Virus record (IMG/VR): IMGVR_UViG_3300032046_000049
Coordinates: 1-46,970 of that record
DNA from: a virus
DNA length: 46,970 bases
Direction: 5' to 3' (one strand)
The notes under the pieces were generated by a model. The model was not told the DNA's origin. It made no database searches and saw only the letters and a program-made list of their open reading frames with translations. Position numbers and translations under genes: made by a program. The first letter of the stretch is position 1, and each line of letters starts with the position of its first letter. Positions 10,701-17,224 of the stretch are shown here, piece after piece.

Positions 10701-12016
10701 TTTTCAATCTCTTCATAACTCATTGCTTGTTTGTTGAAGCCCTTTAACAAAGCCTCATCAGACAAACCAGTTTGTGCTGCTAACAATGCTCTCTCTTGTC
10801 TTGTAAGAGCATTGATATCTTTTCCTGTCTTAACAAACTCACTACGAAGCATCTCAAATCTTTTTGCTGGATCTTGTTCTTTGATAAGAGCCAAAGCATC
10901 CACGTTCATTCCAAATGCCTGACTAAGTTGTGCTGCTCCATCAGCGGCAGATTCAAAGTCATCAAACTTGTCAATTACACCTAATAATTCTTTTGTTTCA
11001 AGTCCAAGCTTTCTTGTATAAAGAGCTGCCTGAGTCATTGTCTTGATGCTGATGTTACCAAAATTTTTATAGTCAGACATCATAGTGCCGACGGCTCTAG
11101 CAACTATCTTTCCATTTACATTGAAAGCATCACCAAGTTTAAATGCATAGTTTGTTATTTCTCTACCAAGTTCGGAGAAGCTTTTACCAGTAGCAATGGC
11201 TCTTGTAGAAAGACCCTGTATTCCTTCATCAGTTAGACCAAGGCCCTTTTGATAGGCAGCCATTCTTTCTATCTGTTGTGGATCCTTGAAAGAATCTTGC
11301 AATGCAGAAAATGCTGGTCCCATCTTTGTTGCAAGTTCAGCAATTGCCTTAAGTCTTTCTGCCATGTTACCAAGAATTCTTCTAGCAGAGATTCCTGTTT
11401 CTGCAAGATCTCCCTGAATTCCCTTAAAGCCCTTCATGACAGCCTTAGCTTCATTGGTAGCCAACTGACCAAACTCTTTTCTAACGTCTTCTACGGCCTG
11501 TCTAAACTCTCCTCCGCCACCTTGGCCAGCACCCGATATTAAACTACCAAGCCATTTAAATGGGGCTGACATAATAGAAACACCTATGTCAAACAAAACA
11601 CCTAATAGAGTAGTAAATGTAGAAACTACTCCCTTAACAAGATTTGACACAACAGAAACACTGCTTTTGAATTTATTCCAACCTTCAAGAGCAATAGAAA
11701 CTTTCATTGCCTTTTTTAACAAATCATCAAATCCAGTTCCCATTATCTTGGTTGATTTGGCTGCTTTCTTAGCAGATTCATCTACTTTGTTTGTCGCTGC
11801 AGCCATTCCTTCAATAGCTTCTTCTGCACTTTTGGCAGCAGCATCAGCGGCAGCAAAGTTTTTTGATATCTCTTCTGCTGGCATTTCTTGCATTACAGAA
11901 GCAATAGCTTTCATAGTAGCCAATTGTCCTTGCATCATTTTTGCTTGAATACCAAATATCTTGGTTTGTTCTTGCATTAATTTGGTAATTTCAGCAGTTG
12001 TTTCTAAATTGGCCAT
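7784..12016 (-). CDS. Tail tape measure protein
   Basis: At 1410 residues this is the longest protein here. The N-terminal 90 residues are helical and Ala/Lys/Glu-rich. A conserved-looking segment at about 190-450 (LGLTDEGIQGLSTRAIATGK, FGMNVDALALIKEQDPAKRF, TRQERALLAAQTGLSDEALL) matches the style of myophage tape measures. Several hydrophobic stretches occupy about 740-960 (for example TVIFGPAIVSMLVASMIKGLAIVL and AALIAAGSLIQLSMGTAIIAALAGLGGLALIAGAMAFAFLG, each given in part), as expected for a tape measure that contacts or enters the host membrane at ejection. Tail length should scale with this gene. It lies downstream of the chaperone gene, separated from it by two plus-strand genes. Confidence 0.9.
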   Translation of the reverse strand: MANLETTAEITKLMQEQTKIFGIQAKMMQGQLATMKAIASVMQEMPAEEISKNFAAADAAAKSAEEAIEGMAAATNKVDESAKKAAKSTKIMGTGFDDLLKKAMKVSIALEGWNKFKSSVSVVSNLVKGVVSTFTTLLGVLFDIGVSIMSAPFKWLGSLISGAGQGGGGEFRQAVEDVRKEFGQLATNEAKAVMKGFKGIQGDLAETGISARRILGNMAERLKAIAELATKMGPAFSALQDSFKDPQQIERMAAYQKGLGLTDEGIQGLSTRAIATGKSFSELGREITNYAFKLGDAFNVNGKIVARAVGTMMSDYKNFGNISIKTMTQAALYTRKLGLETKELLGVIDKFDDFESAADGAAQLSQAFGMNVDALALIKEQDPAKRFEMLRSEFVKTGKDINALTRQERALLAAQTGLSDEALLKGFNKQAMSYEEIEKESKKAEKQQLTQAQAMDKLAMSIERLVKSGGGIDGFFDAFIKGIGIGMERSKEFREMFRSIQRALQATLQAGIAVGRAIIDTWPGMKEMFAGVRDFFKEIGSFTDKLKPKGIMMKVAGAFKDFLADPKASPEGLFNQLKKYFFDLFDTNNPNVAKAIDGAKKVFKRIFEVMAGAIRFGIKEMTNLLTNTTGIFAALKNPNGPEWQKIMGNASSSQGGITKFLLEMLKPFIDIWNDPTLLTNFKNAIFDFLEAGWDLLKLGFDTHIMPHITKYWDENGGKIMLGLGTVIFGPAIVSMLVASMIKGLAIVLGNFIAKGAPMAAEATASVLSKKKTMEAVAEAAETVPGLSDAGKKVNPMSVKNILVLAGALLAIGLAIAVTMWGISKVAGSMSTEEIAKTAAVMTSGAIAFGIMAVGMAALIAAGSLIQLSMGTAIIAALAGLGGLALIAGAMAFAFLGMQSTFRKIDMIALGKLEAVIGAMSIALAAAGAVLVASGFIGTITVFSAGISFLLVTAGLSVLISIINTMVDSCIEIINKLDKLNLSSSFGMKIDSFGRMLGFFVDIIKLVVPFLSEGAQLSASDAARNIENLLDPITSFVSKLIGSFSKLIGIMTKDEVKTGDLEKIGAISPIIGSLSEIIKAVLPAAELLSGKKDDIISKLEGASAYVKSLTNMLVEYLLPSIQILLESGLKGIEKIPMESVEKFKTIFSVLSSIFASIVPSVEFINSFKTFKKSSTENAGSKNDYQESAINIDAMRDALGAMGGALTGFLNSGLGADGWINSVLSIMDKLPAVFAGKNINKSSTQSFNTLIKVIEGMKVIAEFFGKQSELTSWISGVGGKNHVDLFLTNFKVYIIDPLLGRMPKIMSSFEQIDQNIKDVSIARIEKVRKSLSGMVKVINDTDSGIQTLLNSPLHLEANIGKVVDKIGLKNSAEYKFNRGELNVTVQLEVKIDAEDLAFIVKKQKAFKGTTDK

Positions 12017-12075
12017 ATGTTATTAATACTCTGATCGATAATTAGAAACGTACACAAAAATTTTTAAGGAACCAG

Positions 12076-12507
12076 ATGAGCAATAACAACGATAGTAAGA
12101 AAACAATAACAGAAATAGTTGAAGCTGATAAAAAGCAACAACAATTAAATGAAATCTACATTCCAAAACTATCTTGGGCTGGAAAGTTGTTCTTTGCAAG
12201 TGTTGGTGCATATCTTGCGAACAGTGCCTATAAGGGTTATCAAAACTCTCAAGGTATGATGGGAGAAGATGCTATGGCTCCAGCTCCTGAAGGCAATGAA
12301 ATCAAAGTACCAAAACTACCAATAAAAATTCGTGCAACAAAAGAACAAATCAAGGCTATCATGGATGCAATTACTTCTTCGGTAGAGTTTCAAGAAGAAA
12401 TAAGTAAACCAGGTGCCACCATTGAATCTGTTATCCAAAAGTTAAACCTAAAGAATACTAGCAAGGCTAACTTTGAGCAGATCACTGGAAAGAAATGGCC
12501 ACTTTGA
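12076..12507 (+). CDS. Unknown protein with a central hydrophobic segment, 143 aa
   Basis: Plus-strand gene with a good ribosome site (AAGGAACC, then ATG at 12076). The N-terminal third is charged. A hydrophobic stretch, WAGKLFFASVGAYLANSAY at about 35-53, could be a membrane helix. The C-terminal half (ATKEQIKAIMDAITSS...) is helical and ends in TGKKWPL. I do not recognise a family. It starts 59 bases from the divergent tape measure start, so both may be driven from 12017-12075, and it is followed eight bases later by the Nudix gene, forming a two-gene island inverted relative to its surroundings. Confidence 0.7.
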   Translation: MSNNNDSKKTITEIVEADKKQQQLNEIYIPKLSWAGKLFFASVGAYLANSAYKGYQNSQGMMGEDAMAPAPEGNEIKVPKLPIKIRATKEQIKAIMDAITSSVEFQEEISKPGATIESVIQKLNLKNTSKANFEQITGKKWPL

Positions 12508-12514
12508 TTAATTT

Positions 12515-13057
12515 ATGCGCAAACTAAGAGAAAGAAATGTAATCATAAACGTTAACGGTTCCAAATACCCAAAGGAATTGGTCGTTAAACAATATCAATT
12601 ACCAAACTCAAAAATACAACACTTTATTACAACCAAAGAAGTAAGTTCTGTAACTGTGTTTGCTTTAACAAAGGATGAGAAAGTCTATCTTGTAAAACAG
12701 TTTAGACCAGGATCAGAAAAGTATGATTTGGAACTTCCTGGTGGAGCTATCAATCCAGGTGAAGATCATTCTGTTGCAGCAGCAAGAGAGCTACAGGAAG
12801 AAACTGGTTTGGTTGCTGGAAGTGTACATCATTTGGGAAGTATTCCATATAGTCCATATTCCAGTGGAATAAAGCATATGTACATGGCTCTAAACTGTAC
12901 TCCAACTGGTAAACTCAAGTTAGATAGCAATGAGTTTCTTGAAGTAAAGATCTATGATTTAGATGACGTGAAAAAACTCATAAAGAGCGCAAAGATCCGA
13001 GGATTTGATTGCGTCTATATGGGTTTAGACCGTTTAGCTGAATTGGCCAAGTTTTAA
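12515..13057 (+). CDS. Nudix hydrolase (ADP-ribose pyrophosphatase-like)
   Basis: Residues 77-99 match the full Nudix box G-x5-E-x7-R-E-U-x-E-E-x-G-U, written GAINPGEDHSVAAARELQEE then TGL; Glu92, Glu95 and Glu96 would bind the divalent metal. The 180-residue length and an N-terminal strand domain before VTVFALTKDEKVYLVKQFRP are typical of ADP-ribose pyrophosphatase-type members, which cleave nucleoside diphosphate derivatives to nucleoside monophosphate plus a phosphorylated partner. The substrate cannot be read from sequence; other nucleotide sugars, NADH or capped RNA ends are possible. The stop overlaps the convergent end of the chaperone extension frame by four bases. No strong ribosome site is visible, so translation may be coupled to the preceding gene. 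Confidence 0.9.
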   Translation: MRKLRERNVIINVNGSKYPKELVVKQYQLPNSKIQHFITTKEVSSVTVFALTKDEKVYLVKQFRPGSEKYDLELPGGAINPGEDHSVAAARELQEETGLVAGSVHHLGSIPYSPYSSGIKHMYMALNCTPTGKLKLDSNEFLEVKIYDLDDVKKLIKSAKIRGFDCVYMGLDRLAELAKF

Positions 13058-13317
13058 CGCTTTAGATTATGTGGGACGAATGGCCGCTTTCCCATTAATT
13101 CTCTAGTTTGTGGATCATTGTGGTGGACTGCCTTGGAAACTTGAGTTTGTTCACCACTATTGTTTGCCTTTGCTATTTCTTCATTCAGTCGTTTCATATA
13201 CCATCGTCTATATGCCACGGGCCATTTGTAATAAACATCCCAGGTCATACCGCCATAGTAGGATAGATTAAAGAAAGGTTCTAATAGAACCTCTTGTCTA
13301 TCACTTGGCTCCAGGCC
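13054..13317 (-). CDS. Tail assembly chaperone C-terminal extension, reached by frameshift
   Basis: This frame is open from a T7 run inside the end of the chaperone gene to TAA at 13054. It encodes 87 residues: GLEPSDRQEVLLEPFFNLSY, then YGGMTWDVYYKWPVAYRRWY, then MKRLNEEIAKAN and onward. The segment before the only ATG (13248) looks genuinely coding: LLEPFFNLSYYGG plus WPVAYRRWYMKRL is the typical pattern of the short protein following T4 gp26-type genes. No ATG, GTG or TTG lies in this frame between the T7 run and 13248. The simplest reading is a +1 or -2 frameshift producing a chaperone fusion of about 397-398 residues, as in the G/GT system upstream of many tape measures. Independent initiation at 13248, giving 64 residues, remains possible. 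Confidence 0.7.
   Translation of the reverse strand, partial: GLEPSDRQEVLLEPFFNLSYYGGMTWDVYYKWPVAYRRWYMKRLNEEIAKANNSGEQTQVSKAVHHNDPQTRELMGKRPFVPHNLKR
13276..13292 (-). promoter_or_regulatory. Hairpin downstream of the frameshift site
   Basis: AGGTTCT and AGAACCT form a perfect 7-bp stem with a three-base loop, starting 25 bases after the T7 run on the minus-strand mRNA and just after the chaperone stop codon. It could pause ribosomes and promote frameshifting, although the spacing is longer than the usual 5-9 bases. It has no T-tract, so it is unlikely to be a terminator. Confidence 0.4.
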
Positions 13318-14248
13318 AAAAAAACTCAGAACCTAGTGGCAATGCTATGTTATCGAAATAATCACAGCTACTGCACTGGAACTCTACCTCCATCTTTACT
13401 CCTGGATCATTGTCATCAAGATACTTTCTAAATGAACGGCTATCCATTGCTGGCATGTAATTAACAAACTTTACAATGTCGCCTCTATTATCATTACCGT
13501 CAATAGATACAATTGATGAGATAAGCTTAGTAGTAATGAGGTTATCGTTTTGATTACCTCTCTTTTTTCTTGCGTCAAGTTCTTGTACTATCTTTTCTTC
13601 ATCAGCAGCAGTTAAAAACTTAAACAAAACATTCTTCTTTGTTACTGGAAGGACGTAAGCAAACAAGTTATGACCTGGTTCAACTGGTTCAATCTCTAAT
13701 GACTTGATATCAAGATTTGCAAGGTCTGTGTGCATCTCATTCTTTGCTTCACACTTTGGGCAATTAAATCCCTGAACATAATCTCTTCCGTAGCCAGAAA
13801 TTCTAATTGCAATCATCAAAGCTGTTCTGTCACCAGACAACAAACTTCTAACGTCAATGTTTTTATCCATCAAACAAGACTTGATTAGTTCTGTTACCAT
13901 TGTTCCCTTCTTGATAAGGGCTCTACTCATAAGGATATCTTCTTCTCTTGCAGTCATTGATCTATAATCAACATGCTCGGCAAGATATAAAGGAGAATCT
14001 GGCGAATATACAAGACCACGAGAAGGCAGCGGACAAGCATCAATAGGAATATCTATACCAAGTTCTTGTCTGGCATATTGTTCTCTAGACATCTCTTTTA
14101 CTTTTGGTTGATCAGAGAAAATCTCATTTGCTCTACGAGCATTTTGTTGTTGTGGGGTTGTTGGTACAGGTACTGAAGCAGGTTTACTTGGAGTAACTCC
14201 TGCTGCTTCATTGAAAATTGATTCCATATCATCTGGTCTATCAGACAT
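13301..14248 (-). CDS. Tail assembly chaperone / T4 gp26-like baseplate assembly protein
   Basis: The 315-residue product has the pattern of the T4_baseplate family: CPLPSRGLVYSPDSPLYL, then DYRSMTAREEDILMSRALIK, a central LLSGDRTALMIAIRISGYGRDY, and a Zn-ribbon-like set of cysteines (FNCPKCEAKNE and FQCSSCDYF). Family members act in tail or baseplate assembly and, in many myophages, occupy the chaperone position before the tape measure. The final codons GAG TTT TTT TGG overlap a second frame (13317-13054), suggesting that a minority of ribosomes make a longer protein. The ribosome site GGAAGGA lies upstream of ATG at 14248. Confidence 0.75.
   Translation of the reverse strand: MSDRPDDMESIFNEAAGVTPSKPASVPVPTTPQQQNARRANEIFSDQPKVKEMSREQYARQELGIDIPIDACPLPSRGLVYSPDSPLYLAEHVDYRSMTAREEDILMSRALIKKGTMVTELIKSCLMDKNIDVRSLLSGDRTALMIAIRISGYGRDYVQGFNCPKCEAKNEMHTDLANLDIKSLEIEPVEPGHNLFAYVLPVTKKNVLFKFLTAADEEKIVQELDARKKRGNQNDNLITTKLISSIVSIDGNDNRGDIVKFVNYMPAMDSRSFRKYLDDNDPGVKMEVEFQCSSCDYFDNIALPLGSEFFWPGAK
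13318..13324 (-). promoter_or_regulatory. Candidate slippery site (T7 run) for programmed frameshift
   Basis: On the mRNA, seven consecutive U residues are read as UUU UUU UGG in the chaperone frame. A shift of +1 or -2 here moves ribosomes into the 87-residue extension frame. That frame is closed by TAG four codons upstream of the run, so the overlap is short and the shift must occur near this point. A -1 shift would instead reach a stop after about a dozen codons. Confidence 0.6.
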
Positions 14249-14339
14249 AAGTTTTAAATCCTTCCGAGATATTTGATTATTAGTGTATTCTACTAATATG
14301 TATATGAATCGTTTATTTTGTGGGAAGGAAAAAATTCAT

Positions 14340-15065
14340 TTATCTAATTCTGAAACCAGGTGGAGCATAGAAATCATTATACACAGTTGTTGTCAAACCA
14401 TAGTCAACAAGCACAGGAACATCTTGTCCATCTCTATTAACAATTCCCCAAGAATTTATTCTAGTTAAATCTCCAGGTGGAACATCAAAATCCATCATAT
14501 ATCCTACCATGTCAGATAGTAACTCTGTCTCTTTTATTTGGTCATAGTTCGGTATAGACAAATACATAGATTTTCCTTTACCGTTTCTAACTCTATACTC
14601 AGAGTCTAATGTATTACACCAATCTCTAAAACCAAATCCCACCAATCTTTTAAAGTCGCCAGCATTCATCTTTCTTGCTTTCTCAGACTCAATCCAAAGA
14701 TCATTTGGTTCTGCATCAAATACCTTAGCAACAAAAGAATACCAACCCTTCATACCAATATCTGATTCAACATTATTTTGAGCTATTCCCTTGTCATTTC
14801 TTGCAAGTTTCAAAACAGTGTTTTCATCAACATCAAATACTATTCTTGCAGATCCCTGACCCAACTTACCAAGTTTAGTTTTAGCGTATGCCACTCTTTT
14901 AGCAAATGTTGGCAGACTCTTAAAAAACTCTATGTTCCATTCTGCTGGATAGTTTGCCTCATCAAACAGATCATCCTGTAGTAATGATTTATTTGACCCA
15001 GGAATGGGTCTGGCAGCTCGTACAAGCTCTGGGTGTTTGTTCTTGTTAGGGTTGGGTGGGTTCAT
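14340..15065 (-). CDS. Kinase-fold protein (phage, virion region)
   Basis: This 241-residue protein shows kinase-like landmarks: a glycine loop LGQGSARIVF (68-77), a lysine in TVLKLAR (Lys86), GDLTRIN with Asp199 and Asn204 spaced as in the HRDxxxxN catalytic loop, and PVLVDYG with Asp221 as the DFG-like metal ligand. It shares GQGS(A/S)R...V, LK..RN.KGIAQN..E and DYG with the protein at 25929-27314, so the two are paralogues. The substrate is unknown; similar folds phosphorylate proteins, small molecules or antibiotics, and some are pseudokinases. It lies between the GNAT-like gene and the chaperone gene in the tail operon, suggesting late synthesis and possible packaging with the virion. 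Confidence 0.6.
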   Translation of the reverse strand: MNPPNPNKNKHPELVRAARPIPGSNKSLLQDDLFDEANYPAEWNIEFFKSLPTFAKRVAYAKTKLGKLGQGSARIVFDVDENTVLKLARNDKGIAQNNVESDIGMKGWYSFVAKVFDAEPNDLWIESEKARKMNAGDFKRLVGFGFRDWCNTLDSEYRVRNGKGKSMYLSIPNYDQIKETELLSDMVGYMMDFDVPPGDLTRINSWGIVNRDGQDVPVLVDYGLTTTVYNDFYAPPGFRIR

Positions 15066-15099
15066 GTTTTAAAGTCCTAGAATGGCTTATAATCAATTA

Positions 15100-15684
15100 T
15101 TATTTGACACCAATAAATATACGTTTACCAGTCTTTGCTTCAAGAATCAATTGTTTCTTACGAGTTTCATCAATCTCACCAACAATCTCATTCTCATCAC
15201 ATACCTCATCAACATATTCACAAAGCCAACTTCTGTAATTGCCAGAACTATATTCTTTTTGTCCAATATATTCCATAATAAAACCAGATGTTCTACCAAG
15301 AGAAATATAAACATTTGTTATTGGACCATTGTTGTCAACATAGTTTGTGTGTGATGTAAAGATACCAGTTGTTAATGCCTGAGCAAGTCCTAGACCACGA
15401 TGGCTAGCTTTAAATCCACCAAAAGTTATCTCATATGCTTTATTAATGCATTCCTTTTGTATTCTTTTATATTCAAGACCGCCAACTATGGTTGAACCAT
15501 CCATTACATCAAAAACCAAAAACTTTTCGTCTTCATATTTGTAAAGGTCATAAGATTTGCCGTTTTTATCGACAATCTCCAGAACCTTTTCTGCTACTTT
15601 TGTATCAATGTATTTACCGCAATGTCTTGATAGTTGAGCATCGATGATTCTATCTAATGGATTGAATCTTATACTTCCAAACAT
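15100..15684 (-). CDS. GNAT-like acetyltransferase
   Basis: The 194-residue protein has GGLEYKRIQ (strand), EITFGGFKASHRGLGLAQALT around residues 85-105 (given in part) and a following strand NVYISLG. The R-G-L-G-L-A string (96-101) fits the R/Q-x-x-G-x-G/A loop of GNAT enzymes that binds the acetyl-CoA pyrophosphate. The acceptor is unknown. Its ribosome site AGAAGG is inside the end of the HNH gene, and only 14 bases separate the two, so it would be coupled to the tail operon. The call rests on one motif and fold-like order. Confidence 0.5.
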   Translation of the reverse strand: MFGSIRFNPLDRIIDAQLSRHCGKYIDTKVAEKVLEIVDKNGKSYDLYKYEDEKFLVFDVMDGSTIVGGLEYKRIQKECINKAYEITFGGFKASHRGLGLAQALTTGIFTSHTNYVDNNGPITNVYISLGRTSGFIMEYIGQKEYSSGNYRSWLCEYVDEVCDENEIVGEIDETRKKQLILEAKTGKRIFIGVK

Positions 15685-15698
15685 GGGATAACCTTCTC

Positions 15699-16568
15699 TT
15701 AAAAATTATGACAATCATGTTCACCTTGGTGACAAGATTTACATAAAACTACACCAGATACATTATTAACTATATGATATTCTGCAACCTCATCAGAGAT
15801 CTTTTGTTTTAATTCAAACAATTCTTTGGCGTTTTCTTTTAGAGAAACACTGTATTTTTCTGTCCAATTGTTTTGTTTGGCAATTTTTCTAACAATGTCA
15901 GAAAACAATTCTTTGTCATGATGAACTTCTAATTTTACAGATTTATCTTTATAAAAATTGTTTCCACATTTTGAACAACTGAATCCCGACTCTTTTAATT
16001 TTGGGTATTTCCATTCGTCAAACAATTTATTAGATGAACAAACATTAGATAAAGCTGATATGCCGCCTTTCCATTGTGAATGTTTTTCTCTAGATAATGT
16101 AGGAACAACACCATTTAATCTGTTTCTTTTCATCCTTTCAGATCTTTTAACCAACTCAACTGGATTATTGTTGATCGAATTGACCATGTTAGCTATTCTT
16201 TGGTCTGTCTCTTTAGTTAAACCCTTGCCCCAATGTTCACCAGTCTCTTTTAGAAAGAATGGTTTATATTCTCCATCTTCTATCATTTGTTTTCTGGTCT
16301 CCAAAGACTTTATTCTGGCTTTATTGTTGTGTCCCCAGTTATTATTAATCCGAGCTGCATGTCCTCTGACATATTCATTATATCCAAGAACACAACCAAT
16401 AAATTTTGTATTAGAACCACATCCACACTTACAAGTTGGTCTAATGCCATTTACCTTGTATCTCAGATATGTCTCTTCTACGGAAATGTCATGTACCTTA
16501 TTTCTGTGCTTGACAAAATATATAATTCCTTCAAATTCTCTATCACAATCTTCACATTTGTATGTCAT
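15699..16568 (-). CDS. HNH homing endonuclease with N-terminal zinc finger
   Basis: I place the start at ATG 16568 (289 residues), nine bases after AAGGAG; a TTG two codons upstream is less likely. The N-terminus YKCEDCDREF...KHRNKVHD is a C2H2 finger (C-x2-C-x12-H-x4-H), followed by CKCGCGS. A central SREKHSQWKGG is common in phage homing endonucleases. The C-terminus has CSKCG, LEVHHDKEL and VVLCKSCHQGEH, which give the HNH metal site held by zinc ligands. Such enzymes cut intron- or gene-free alleles and spread their own gene. It sits as a free-standing insertion just after the tail tube gene. Expression looks restrained by a hairpin over its ribosome site. Confidence 0.88.
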   Translation of the reverse strand: MTYKCEDCDREFEGIIYFVKHRNKVHDISVEETYLRYKVNGIRPTCKCGCGSNTKFIGCVLGYNEYVRGHAARINNNWGHNNKARIKSLETRKQMIEDGEYKPFFLKETGEHWGKGLTKETDQRIANMVNSINNNPVELVKRSERMKRNRLNGVVPTLSREKHSQWKGGISALSNVCSSNKLFDEWKYPKLKESGFSCSKCGNNFYKDKSVKLEVHHDKELFSDIVRKIAKQNNWTEKYSVSLKENAKELFELKQKISDEVAEYHIVNNVSGVVLCKSCHQGEHDCHNF

Positions 16569-16577
16569 AAACAAAAA

Positions 16578-16612
16578 CTCCTTGCTTTGTACTTTTATTG
16601 TACCACAAGGAG
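16578..16612 (-). promoter_or_regulatory. Hairpin sequestering the HNH ribosome-binding site
   Basis: On the minus strand CTCCTTG (16612-16606) pairs with CAAGGAG (16584-16578), and inside it GTAC pairs with GTAC around a seven-base loop. The right arm contains the GGAG that lies nine bases before the HNH ATG. The structure would hide the ribosome site in long read-through transcripts, as known for several T4 homing endonuclease genes. Confidence 0.65.
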
Positions 16613-16692
16613 TCTCATTTGTATTTGATAATTACGTTTTAGAAGAAAAAAATTTATTTAATATGGTAAATACTGTGTTGCCAAATGACATA

Positions 16693-17181
16693 CTAAAATT
16701 GTAGTACAGCGTTGTCAAATCTTATAGATAATTGGATATCAGCCAAATCAGAACCTTCATAGGTTAGTTCACCATAGTTAGAAGATTTGATAAAGGCACC
16801 TTTGATATCCCAAAGTTGTACGACAGTGCCAACTGGATCTAACATCTTGATTTGAATGTCTCTCTTGTAGAAATCAGCATAACCTGATCTACCAGAAACA
16901 GATTCAAAACAAAGTCTCATCCATTCCATTACCTGTTGTGAACCAGCTGGTGCTATTGCATCATTAAGTGTCACAGCTATTTCTGAAAAGGTTGTTTTGC
17001 CAGCTACATAACGAGTTGAGTTGATCCAGTTAATGGCAACTTCTTCTGTTGTGTGGTTTGGTCTTTGAGCTGTTTTGATTAGAAATGAATCAATGCCTTC
17101 AATCGCAAAGATGAACCTGCGTTTCGCAAGAGGTTCAAACTTGGTTGGTAACATGTCATTTACTGAAAGAGTCTCGGCCAT
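16693..17181 (-). CDS. Tail tube protein (gp19-like)
   Basis: A 162-residue protein, the usual size for T4-type tube subunits. It contains RRFIFAIEGIDSFLIKTAQR near the N-terminus, then a central TFSEIAVTLNDAIAP and MEWMRLCFES, and the C-terminal block DPVGTVVQLWDIKGAFIKSS followed by YGELTYEGSDLADIQLSIRFDNA. This 'D-x-x-Y-x-x-S-L-x-x-I-x-L-T/S-I-x-x-D' ending is characteristic of tube proteins, which stack as hexamers inside the sheath. An AGGAG ribosome site precedes ATG at 17181. It follows the two sheath genes, as in T4. Confidence 0.88.
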   Translation of the reverse strand: MAETLSVNDMLPTKFEPLAKRRFIFAIEGIDSFLIKTAQRPNHTTEEVAINWINSTRYVAGKTTFSEIAVTLNDAIAPAGSQQVMEWMRLCFESVSGRSGYADFYKRDIQIKMLDPVGTVVQLWDIKGAFIKSSNYGELTYEGSDLADIQLSIRFDNAVLQF

Positions 17182-17224
17182 TTTATTGTTCTCCTAAATT
17201 ATCTTTAATTATACGTGTAAGAAT

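Noticed and set aside
15958-16704. Plus-strand open frame of 248 codons
   Set aside because: It lies opposite the HNH gene, which has a zinc finger and HNH motifs; the plus-strand product shows no known pattern.
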